DNA of 35,276 nt. It comes from Croceicoccus sp. Its GTDB lineage: Bacteria; Pseudomonadota; Alphaproteobacteria; Sphingomonadales; Sphingomonadaceae. The translations under genes and the position numbers were made by a program. The notes under the pieces were generated by a model. It was not told the origin of the DNA. It did no database searches and was given only the letters and a program-made list of their open reading frames with translations. Position 1 is the stretch's first letter. Each line of letters begins with the position of its first letter. Of this stretch, positions 1-7,767 are shown one piece after another. The stretch is from NCBI GenBank assembly GCA_029936705.1, contig JAPYSD010000003.1, positions 1-35,276 on the forward strand, read 5' to 3'.

Positions 1-1023
1 GCGCAAGCTCGGTGCCGGTCATCCACACCTGCGCGCCGCTCGCCTCCAGCCGTTCGAACAGCGCTGCGCGGCGCACGGGGTCGAGGTGGGCCGCCACTTC
101 GTCCAGCAGCAGGACCAGCGGCCGGCCACCGTCCGCGGCGTGATCCTTCGACAGCGTCGCATGCGCCAGCGTGATCGCGATCAGCAGGGCCTTCTGCTCT
201 CCGGTCGAGCAATCCGCCGCAGGGCGGCCCGTGCCCGCCATCACCACGGCCAGATCGTCGCGGTGCGGGCCCGACAGCGTGCGGCCCGCGCCGCGTTCGG
301 CGGCGCGTGACCGGCGCCACTTGTCCGCCAGCGCGTCGGCATCCGCGGGGGAGGCGGGGTCGACCGCGATCTCGGGCCGGGCAAACGGCGCTTCGGGCAA
401 TACCGCCAGCCGCGCGGCCAGTTCCTGGACCACCGCGGTGCGATTGGCGGAAATGGCCGCGCCTGCCTCCGCCATCTCCTTTTCCAGTGCTTCCAGCCAC
501 GACGGGTCGGGCGCGCGATCGGCGGACAGCAGCCGGTTGCGTTCCCGCAGCGCCTTTTCATAGCGGCCCGAATGCATCGCGTGTTCGGGGCGGATTGCCA
601 TGACCATCCGGTCGAGAAAGCGGCGGCGGCCCGAGGCGCTGTCGGTGAACAAGCGGTCCATCGCAGGGGTCAGCCATGCGACCGAAAGCCATTCCGCCAG
701 CCGCGCGGCGGGCAGGGGGGCGCCGCTGGCCTGCACGATCCTGCGTCCGGGCGCCTCCGCCTGAACCGCCGTGCCCAGCCGCACGGGCGTGACCCCGCTG
801 ATCAGATCGGCGCCGATCGCGAAACCCTCCGCGTCGTCGCGCGTCATCTCTGCCAGTTGAGCGCGGCGCAGGCCCCGCCCGGGCGTGAACAGCGATAGCG
901 CTTCCAGCACGTTCGTCTTGCCCGCACCGTTCGCACCCACCAGCAGGTTGAAGCGCGCCGCCCCGTCGAGCCGGGTGGCACGATGGTTCCGAAAATCGGC
1001 AAGCTGGATGCGGTCGAACGCCA
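1..1023 (-). CDS. recF: DNA replication and repair protein RecF (partial, C-terminus beyond window start)
   Basis: Minus-strand translation from ATG at 1023: MAFDRIQLADFRNHRATRLDGAARFNLLVGANGAGKTNVLEAL... with P-loop GANGAGKTN and downstream STGEQKALLIA / LLLDEVAAHLD signature and Walker B; open to the window edge, so absent from the ORF track. Confidence 0.93.
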
Positions 1024-1171
1024 TGTCTGCGCGCTAGCTTTGGATAGGGCGTGCCGCCAAGCGAAATCCCGATCCCAAAGCTTGGTGAAAAATCCCGAAT
1101 TGTGGCAAGCGTTCATCTGCCCGCAAGATTTGAAAAAATGCAAACCATTGAAATATAGCGATATTCGAAAT

Positions 1172-1187
1172 TGGCACGGTGTCTGCA
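1172..1187 (+). promoter_or_regulatory. Putative sigma-54 (RpoN) -24/-12 promoter
   Basis: TGGCAC-GGTGT-CTGCA; GG (1173-1174) and GC (1185-1186) are 12 bp apart as in the sigma-54 consensus TGGCAC-N5-TTGCA (one mismatch). AT-rich inverted repeat AATATAGCGATATT lies just upstream. Confidence 0.6.
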
Positions 1188-1247
1188 AAGTATCTGGCAT
1201 GGATGGCCAACGGGGCCAACCGGAACCAGATCGAAAGGAAATACACC

Positions 1248-1385
1248 ATGTCGAACACCAATGTCGCCACCCAGGCTTTCGCATTCGCCCTCGCGCTGAT
1301 CGTCTCCGTCGCCGGCTTCGGCGTTACCGTCGCACCCGACCACAGCAACGATGTCGCTCCCGTTTCCGCCGAACTGATCGCCTGA
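1248..1385 (+). CDS. 45-aa single-TM small protein, tandem paralog 1
   Basis: MSNTNVATQAFAFALALIVSVAGFGVTVAPDHSNDVAPVSAELIA; SD-like aaagga upstream; strongly similar to the next ORF. Confidence 0.75.
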   Translation: MSNTNVATQAFAFALALIVSVAGFGVTVAPDHSNDVAPVSAELIA

Positions 1386-1417
1386 TCGATCCCTCCAAAC
1401 GAAAGGATAACGAACCC

Positions 1418-1558
1418 ATGACCACGAATTCCAATTTCGCCGCGCAGGCCTTCGCCTTCGCCCTTGCCCTTGTCCTGTCCGTCGGTGCCTTCGGCGTGAC
1501 CGTCGCCCCCGACCATTCGGATGCCGGTACTGCCCCCGCCGCGGAGATGGTGGCATGA
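1418..1558 (+). CDS. 46-aa single-TM small protein, tandem paralog 2
   Basis: MTTNSNFAAQAFAFALALVLSVGAFGVTVAPDHSDAGTAPAAEMVA; gaaagga SD; stop overlaps the PspC start (ATGA). Confidence 0.75.
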   Translation: MTTNSNFAAQAFAFALALVLSVGAFGVTVAPDHSDAGTAPAAEMVA

Positions 1559-1764
1559 GCGACCTGATGAACCGTAACGACAATTCCCCGCGCAAGTTTC
1601 GCCTGGACAAGCAGCGCGGCAAGCTGATGGGCGTCAGCGCGGGGATGGCCGACTACTTCGGCGTCGATGTCACGCTGGTCCGGATCGCCTGGGTGCTGGG
1701 TACCCTGCTGGGCTTTGGCTCGCTGATCCTGATCTACATCGCCATCGGCCTGATCGCGGACTAG
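1555..1764 (+). CDS. PspC domain-containing protein
   Basis: FRLDKQRGKLMGVSAGMADYFGVDVTLVRIAWVLGTLLGFGSLILIYIAIGLIAD is a typical PspC domain (KLxGVCAGLAxYFxxDxTLVRxxWV). Confidence 0.9.
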   Translation: MSDLMNRNDNSPRKFRLDKQRGKLMGVSAGMADYFGVDVTLVRIAWVLGTLLGFGSLILIYIAIGLIAD

Positions 1765-1785
1765 GGGGCGCGCTAACCGCGCCCC
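1765..1785. terminator. Bidirectional hairpin terminator between convergent genes
   Basis: GGGGCGCG-CTAAC-CGCGCCCC, 8-bp perfect stem at the junction of the convergent PspC and VUT genes; no long U tract. Confidence 0.5.
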
Positions 1786-2099
1786 TTGGCCGCACCGCTT
1801 CCACGACCATGCGCGAAAGGTGAGAAATCGGTGTCCGTGTCGAATACATCAACGCCCTCGCGCCGCTTCAGCCAGCCAATGATGACATAGGTCACCGGCG
1901 TCAGCACCGCTTCCCAACTCGTCTTCAGGACCCACTGGGTCAGGGCCACCCAGAACACCAGGTCGCTCGTCCAGCCCGCCGCGCCCAGGAACGCCAGCGG
2001 ATAGAAGATGGCACTGTCCACGCCCTGTCCCACCACCGTAGATCCGATCGTCCGCGTCCACAGCATGCGGCCGCCGGTCCAGATCTTCATCTTGGCCAT
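1773..2099 (-). pseudogene. VUT/YhhQ family queuosine precursor transporter, C-terminal half; N-terminal half missing, apparently disrupted by prophage integration
   Basis: TANACVMAKMKIWTGGRMLWTRTIGSTVVGQGVDSAIFYPLAFLGAAGW...LKTSWEAVLTPVTYVIIGWLKRREGVDVFDTDTDFSPF matches the conserved C-terminal half of YhhQ; in-frame homology continues only to ~2117, with an in-frame stop at 2169-2171. Confidence 0.8.
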
Positions 2100-2297
2100 G
2101 ACGCAGGCATTAGCGGTATGCAGTTTCCGCTTTGTCTGCTTGCATGTCCGAAAGAGATGGGCTGAATGTCAGAAAAGGCATGGCTCGACGCCGTTGCCAC
2201 TTTGTCTGTCAATGCTGGCCAGCCAAGTCGGAGGGTAGCTCGCCGTCTACGTGCGATGACTTCCGGCTCGACTACCCTCCCTTCAACCGGTGGCTGC

Positions 2298-3023
2298 CTA
2301 TCTTGCCTCTTCTAATTTCAGGAGGCCTTTCGCCCGCTTCAGCTCTGCGATCTGCTCGCCAATCTCAGCGGCAAAAAGATTTATGTAGGCGTCGCTCAGC
2401 CCCATGCTCCCGCTGGGATGCGGTAGTGCAATCACCGAAAGATCTCGGAACGATTGGAAAGCGACACGAAATTTCTTGCCTTCAAACTCATCTTTGCGGG
2501 TAAAGCGAAGTGGCGAAGTTTCGGGACCGAAGAGTTCCTCAACCGAACTTTTGACGGTCGGATCCTGCATGTATTCGATTTGCTTGATGCCCATAAAAAT
2601 TAGGAGGGCCGGTCGGTACTCGTTCATAATCGACAGGAAATTGGATCGATTATGTTCGGAGAGAAATTTCTGATAGTCGGTGACATGGTTCCCTATGTCA
2701 TCGCACCAGTTGGTCTGCAGTACGCATTTGTCGAAATCGGAAAAGCCATCGCTCTCTCCGAGCGGGTGGCCGAACATAGCGAACCATTTGTGAATTCGGC
2801 GGTCATAGGGTGAATCCCAACCCTTCGTGTGGAACGTTTGAATTGCGGCCAAACGTTCTTGCATTGCCGCGTTTCGGACGGGATCGTTTTCAATTTCTCT
2901 GTCGTTAGCGCTGTAGCCCCACTCATAGCCACAAATGACCAACCCACCTTGCTCGTTGAGCCCTGGGAAGATCGAGTGGCCGACATTGAATTCGCTGGTG
3001 TTATAAGGCTGGTTCATCATCAC
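2298..3023 (-). CDS. Hypothetical protein with possible uracil-DNA-glycosylase-like fold
   Basis: 241-aa ORF; GLVICGYEWGYS near the N-terminus and VIALPHPSGSMGLSDAYINLF near the C-terminus recall UDG superfamily motifs 1 and 2 (HPS). Fold assignment is tentative; the CDS is well supported by length and context. Confidence 0.6.
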   Translation of the reverse strand: MMMNQPYNTSEFNVGHSIFPGLNEQGGLVICGYEWGYSANDREIENDPVRNAAMQERLAAIQTFHTKGWDSPYDRRIHKWFAMFGHPLGESDGFSDFDKCVLQTNWCDDIGNHVTDYQKFLSEHNRSNFLSIMNEYRPALLIFMGIKQIEYMQDPTVKSSVEELFGPETSPLRFTRKDEFEGKKFRVAFQSFRDLSVIALPHPSGSMGLSDAYINLFAAEIGEQIAELKRAKGLLKLEEAR

Positions 3024-3384
3024 TTTCCTTCGTTTCGCCGCACGGCGTAGGCTCCACAGGCTTTAGGCTTTGCTAAGCGCTCAAATCTTTTTTGACATGC
3101 GGCAATTTGTTGGAAAGTGGCGCCGGCATTCGCCACTCGCTCGATGAAAGGCGCTCCACCCAAGGTTTGAAGGCAGCCGTGCAAAACTGCTAAAACAGGT
3201 CACGCAGTCTTCAGTGGTTAGCAGTTTTCACCCTATCAGCTTTCAGAGAGCCGGAGGAAATAGGCTGAATGCCCGAACACTTTCCAAAAGTCGGAAACCC
3301 GAAATTGATAAAAGTGATAAAGATAAAGTTCTCACTTCAATAAATTTAGGGTTATGGTAGCCTCGAGTCGGAAGGAGATTCGTC

Positions 3385-3732
3385 ATGTCCATCGATCCTC
3401 ACTCATTTGCATCAACGCTACAGTCTTTGAGGAGTCAGCGGCGTCTCTCAAAGAGCGCGCTAGCTCGGATGGTAGGCGTCACCACAACATGCGTTTGGAA
3501 TTGGGAAGAGGGGAACACAGAGCCTCGGGATGATAACCTGTTAGCTTTAAGCAAAGCACTGGATGTGCCAGCGGCGTATTTGCAGTTTGGCGCGAGAGAG
3601 CCGGAAATGGGTGAATGCGACCCTGCTAAGCTCCCCAACGCTCTTCATGAAGTTATTGCGTCCGCGAAAGTCCAAATTGCAAAGATCGCAGGGATCGATC
3701 CGTCGAAAGTGAAAGTGTCCCTCGACTATTGA
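3385..3732 (+). CDS. XRE-family HTH transcriptional regulator
   Basis: LQSLRSQRRLSKSALARMVGVTTTCVWNWEEGNTEPRDDNLLALSKALDVPAAYLQFG is a classic HTH_3; ggaagga SD. Confidence 0.88.
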   Translation: MSIDPHSFASTLQSLRSQRRLSKSALARMVGVTTTCVWNWEEGNTEPRDDNLLALSKALDVPAAYLQFGAREPEMGECDPAKLPNALHEVIASAKVQIAKIAGIDPSKVKVSLDY

Positions 3733-3886
3733 CGAAGTAGACTTTCCCCGGAAGGCCGTCGTATTGATAAACGCCGCGATCGGCACGTGATCGTGGACAG
3801 GCTGTCTTGTCAGCTTGCTACAAATCCGCAGCGGAAGGTGTACTTTCGTATCAATAGTCGCTGAGAGTGCTTTGCCGGGGAAGAGA

Positions 3887-4612
3887 ATGGACAACGCTAA
3901 AAAGAAGTGGGTCGGTGTCGCATGTTTCGTCGGTTTCTTGGCTTCGTTGCAGGGAGTTAGCATAACCGGAGATGTGGCTACGCAAATTGTCATGTTTCCA
4001 TTTTATTCCATCATTTTTGGTGGCTTCGTGGTTCTCATTGGCCTGGCGCTAAGCAAGGCCATTCCTTCAAAGACGGGCAACGACCAACATCCAATTAGTT
4101 CAAACCCCCAAAGAGTCTCCGTCCCTTCCAGTAAGACATTTAGGCCAGTTCCAGCGGCAGGTGGTTTAGACAGAGGTGCAGAGCCCCATGATTTCTACCA
4201 TACAGCGGGAAAGGAGTTGTTAGATGGAGCAATGGAGCCGAGTAGCTGGGCACGAGCGCTAGTTGAGACCGAGGGTGATGAAAGCTCAATTAAGGCGGTG
4301 TATGTTCGCCTCAGAGTCGAACAACTCAAAGCGCAGGCGGATGCCTCGATGTCAGACGCAGAAGAATCAGATTTCTTGTACGATCAAGAAGTTCGGCTAT
4401 GCTGTAGCGAGTTTGATTGTTATGATGAGGATAGATTGAAGCACGAACTCGCGAAGATCGAGACTCTCATAAGCTCTGGCGATGCTGCTTCTATGGCTAA
4501 GTTTCGTCAGGCTAAAAATCTAAAAATCGGTCGAGTACCACCGAGCGACGACCCTAAGGGTTTCCTACTCGCCGTTCAGCGTCGCATTCGGTCTCAGCTA
4601 GAGCTTTTCTGA
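3887..4612 (+). CDS. Hypothetical membrane protein, about two TM segments plus soluble C-terminal domain
   Basis: Start reassigned to ATG 3887 (MDNAKKKWVGVACFVGFLASLQG...VMFPFYSIIFGGFVVLIGLALSK...); hydrophobic N-terminus. Confidence 0.6.
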   Translation: MDNAKKKWVGVACFVGFLASLQGVSITGDVATQIVMFPFYSIIFGGFVVLIGLALSKAIPSKTGNDQHPISSNPQRVSVPSSKTFRPVPAAGGLDRGAEPHDFYHTAGKELLDGAMEPSSWARALVETEGDESSIKAVYVRLRVEQLKAQADASMSDAEESDFLYDQEVRLCCSEFDCYDEDRLKHELAKIETLISSGDAASMAKFRQAKNLKIGRVPPSDDPKGFLLAVQRRIRSQLELF

Positions 4613-4661
4613 AGTAGCGACATCCCTAATTAAATTCGAATAAAATCCTATGGCGACCCTT

Positions 4662-5249
4662 CTAATAAACGCAGATTGGATTCGCCTGCGCGTACTCTGG
4701 CCAAATGAGTGCGGTTCCTGACTCGACCATTGCGCAATTTATCTCGACATTATCCTCGTTGATACAGATGGCGGCTTTGCGACCATAGGTAGTCCCCGTT
4801 TGCCGACATTGAAGAGTGTGTCCATGGGCTAACTCAGCCAGCTTATCGGTTGCCATTTCAGCGGACGCAGTAGGGCAGGGATGGCCTGCACTACAAGTGC
4901 CATCTCTTTCACGGGCAGCAACCGCATTCAGGCGAACGCGGGTGCCATCGGAACATCTCAAGGTATCACCATCTGTTATGCTGGACACGCGACATTCGAA
5001 GACATCTGGTCCTGCCAATTTAACAACCCGATCGTTCGTCTCGCGGACTGGCGACGTGTGATAAAGATAAACGCCTCCCACTCCGATGGCAGTCAGTCCG
5101 GCAACGGCGATCAAGGCTGGTACGAGAGGCAACTCGCTTCTCCGTTTTTCAAAGCGCAGTACCTTATTGGCGGCGGCCTGTGTGCGCTTGCGTCGATGAC
5201 GCAGTCGTCTGACCGGTTTGCTTGGAGTAGGCTTCTTGGATGACATCAA
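4662..5249 (-). CDS. Membrane-anchored staphylococcal-nuclease-like (thermonuclease) protein
   Basis: ECRVSSITDGDTLRCSDGTRVRLNAVAARERDGTCSAGHPCPTASAEMATDKL...TYGRKAAICINEDNVEINCAMVESGTALIWPEY; DGDT and RLNAVxAxE-type SNase motifs; N-terminal basic stretch and TM. Confidence 0.8.
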   Translation of the reverse strand: MMSSKKPTPSKPVRRLRHRRKRTQAAANKVLRFEKRRSELPLVPALIAVAGLTAIGVGGVYLYHTSPVRETNDRVVKLAGPDVFECRVSSITDGDTLRCSDGTRVRLNAVAARERDGTCSAGHPCPTASAEMATDKLAELAHGHTLQCRQTGTTYGRKAAICINEDNVEINCAMVESGTALIWPEYAQANPICVY

Positions 5250-5770
5250 CTGAGACTTTTTATGAGTGCGTCTACGCCTTCTTCAACGCCACGATACATG
5301 TCTCTTTGTTGGAAATGCGGTAACATCGATTGCTTGATGATTTCCGAACATCGCTCATCAGTTAGCGTGCTTTCCAACCCGTAGCCTACGGCTATCCTTA
5401 TCTTCCGTTCATTTGGCGCGAGAAGGACAACCACGCCATCATCGTGATCCTTTCGACCGACCCCCCAAGCGTTTGCTAAGTCTGTTGTGAACGGCTCGAT
5501 TTCTTTGCCCCCCAATGAGGCAACAGTAACGACCACCATTTGGTGCTTAGTGTCGCGTTCCAGCTGTTCGAGTTTTGTCGAAAGAGCTACTCTCTGGGCA
5601 GGTGTAAAGACACCGGCGTGGTCTGTAACACGACCAGTAAGTCTAACCGCTGGCGACGATAGAGCCGCTTGGCCATCGGCCGACTGCGCCCTGTCGTCCG
5701 GTTGTTCGAAACATCCGACCAGAAAGAGCGACGCAATCAATGTTGTCAGGATTGGGAAACGCATGGCCAA
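5246..5770 (-). CDS. TPM-domain (YgcG family) lipoprotein
   Basis: Lipobox LFLVGC; VTDHAGVFTPAQRVALSTKLEQLERDTKHQMVVVTVASLGGKEIEPFTTDLANAWGVGRKDHDDGVVVLLAPNERKIRIAVGYGLE is a TPM domain. Confidence 0.85.
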   Translation of the reverse strand: MAMRFPILTTLIASLFLVGCFEQPDDRAQSADGQAALSSPAVRLTGRVTDHAGVFTPAQRVALSTKLEQLERDTKHQMVVVTVASLGGKEIEPFTTDLANAWGVGRKDHDDGVVVLLAPNERKIRIAVGYGLESTLTDERCSEIIKQSMLPHFQQRDMYRGVEEGVDALIKSLS

Positions 5771-5915
5771 GATTGATTGTAAAACGGGCGTCGGTCAATC
5801 GCGGTAAAATTGCTAGGTATGGCGTTCCTGCTGCACGGCCTCAGCCAAGTTAATCAAATTGGACCAACGCCTATTTTAGGTTTGCAGTTTTGGAAAGCGG
5901 CATTAAGCGAATGGC

Positions 5916-7628
5916 ATGAACCAAGCCATTCTATACGCACGCTTTTCAACTCCTTCGCAGGAGAAGGGTGACAGTCTCAACCGACAGCTTTCAGACTGTA
6001 GAGCGTTCTGTGAGCGGAACGGGCTAGTCGTTGTTGATGAGGTCACAGACTTAGGCAGAAGCGCCTACAAGGGCGACCACCTGAGTATCGGTAACTTGGG
6101 AAAGCTAACCTCGCGCATCCAAGCGGGTGAGATTCCCAAGGGCACAACACTTGTCTTTGAAAAGTTCGACCGCCTCAGCCGCCAAAAGCCCCGTATCGTA
6201 CAGCGCTGGATCGAAGACGTTTGCGACCATGGGTTGCGGATCGCCGTTCTAGACGGCGAGAAATTTATCGACGCCCGGTTCCTTGATGAAGGGTCCAACA
6301 TGCTCGCCCTGTTGGACATTCTCATGAACAGCCATGCTAGCAACATTTTCTCGAAGAACCTGAGCGACCGCATTGGCAAAGTTTGGCGCACCAAGAAAGA
6401 GGCTGCTCGAAAGGAACTGATTCCGCCGACCAGAACGCTGCCTGCGTGGCTCTACATGGACGACGAGGGTAAGGTGCAACTGGATGGGCAGCGTAAAGCC
6501 ATCTTGCAGCGCATCTTTGAGATGACCGCCGAAGGCATAGGTGCATGGACAATCGCAAATACCTTCAATGACGAGGGGATCCCGAGTTGGGGGGCCAATC
6601 GGAAGCAGAAGGCAGCGAAAGTGCGCGGCTGGAACAACACGTACATTCGCATGGTCATCAACCACCCAGCCGTTGAAGGCGATCATCATTTCACGGTGCC
6701 GAAAGGCAAGGGAAGGGTGCGCAGCAATGATGTCGTCCGAGGTCTGTTCCCAAGGGCAATCGATGCGGACTTAGTTGCCAGAGCGCGCAAGGCGGTCGAA
6801 CGGCGAGGGGCTAAGTCAGGGGGCCGCTTCGCTAGCTATGGCCGTAATCTGTTCGCCGGAATTGCGCATTGCAATGATTGTGGAAGCAAGATGGTGCTCA
6901 CTGGCCGTGGTCTGAATAGCGACAAGCCTGCCTATCTGCAGTGTGATTCAGCGAAGAGACGGAAAGGCTGCACCAACCGCTCTTGCTTCGACTACAAGAC
7001 GCTTGAGCCTGTCGTGCTTGAGAAAGTTCTGCACGTAGCCTTGGATGACAGGTTTTTCCAAAGCGATAATGAACACATTCGCGACCTAGCGGAAGCCGTG
7101 GCCCAAGCCGAGAAAGCCCTTACCGATGCGGACGCATTGCGGCAGGGCTACGGAAAGCTGTTCGCGCTAAGACCCGATGATACCCGCCTGCAAAGCGATT
7201 ATGAGCAGGCCAGTCTAGAGTGCGACAAGCTGGAGCGAGCAGTAGGCCATGCGAAGCAGAAGCTAGTGGCAGCGAAAGGTTCAACGTCACCGCAGGAACA
7301 CGTAGCGAGGGTGAGGGAGGTGCAACGCGCCATCCAGAGCGAAGATGAGGAAGTCATGCAAACTGCACGGCGCAGGGTTCATGCTTCGCTTCAAGAGGTT
7401 ATCACCCACATGCGGTGCTGTACAAGGCCAGTCGAAGGAAGAAAGCTGGCTTACAAGTTTACGCAGATAGCACTTGCAGACGGGCTCATCACATTCACGG
7501 TAGATCAGGCGGGTAAGATCACGCAGGCACAGGATCTGACCAATAGCCCAGAGCATGTACACGGACTGACTACAGGGCCTGTAAGTTACAACAAGCCAGT
7601 CGTCGAAGCTATCCAGCAGCGCGCATAA
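5916..7628 (+). CDS. Large serine recombinase / phage integrase
   Basis: YARFSTPSQEKGDSLNRQLSDCRAFCERNGL N-terminal resolvase domain, FEKFDRLSRQ, recombinase domain, zinc ribbon (HCNDCGSKMVLTG...CDSAKRRKGCTNRSC), coiled-coil; 570 aa. Confidence 0.93.
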   Translation: MNQAILYARFSTPSQEKGDSLNRQLSDCRAFCERNGLVVVDEVTDLGRSAYKGDHLSIGNLGKLTSRIQAGEIPKGTTLVFEKFDRLSRQKPRIVQRWIEDVCDHGLRIAVLDGEKFIDARFLDEGSNMLALLDILMNSHASNIFSKNLSDRIGKVWRTKKEAARKELIPPTRTLPAWLYMDDEGKVQLDGQRKAILQRIFEMTAEGIGAWTIANTFNDEGIPSWGANRKQKAAKVRGWNNTYIRMVINHPAVEGDHHFTVPKGKGRVRSNDVVRGLFPRAIDADLVARARKAVERRGAKSGGRFASYGRNLFAGIAHCNDCGSKMVLTGRGLNSDKPAYLQCDSAKRRKGCTNRSCFDYKTLEPVVLEKVLHVALDDRFFQSDNEHIRDLAEAVAQAEKALTDADALRQGYGKLFALRPDDTRLQSDYEQASLECDKLERAVGHAKQKLVAAKGSTSPQEHVARVREVQRAIQSEDEEVMQTARRRVHASLQEVITHMRCCTRPVEGRKLAYKFTQIALADGLITFTVDQAGKITQAQDLTNSPEHVHGLTTGPVSYNKPVVEAIQQRA

Positions 7629-7707
7629 GCTGACGCATAGTCCGCGCTGTCCGGTGGAAGGGAAGTATCTAGACCACCCACAGACGCTCAGGATGATAGG
7701 CAAAAAG

Positions 7708-7735
7708 AAAGGGCGCTAGTAAGAGCGCCCTTTCC
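7708..7735. terminator. Bidirectional rho-independent terminator
   Basis: AAAGGGCGCT-AGTAAG-AGCGCCCTTT between convergent genes, followed by a T-rich tract. Confidence 0.8.
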
Positions 7736-7767
7736 TATTTCGGTGTCATCTGGCGCGTTTTAAGCGC

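Noticed and set aside
171-563. Plus-strand ORFs over recF (86-310, 171-563, 307-603, 572-898)
   Set aside because: Antisense to a clear RecF reading frame in high-GC DNA; low-complexity R/A/P-rich translations with no family signal.
2230-2280. GGAGGGTAG...CTACCCTCC inverted repeat near the left prophage edge as the attL core
   Set aside because: Lies ~110 bp inside the vut homology breakpoint; more likely a terminator or unrelated hairpin, and serine-integrase cores cannot be recognised without attR.
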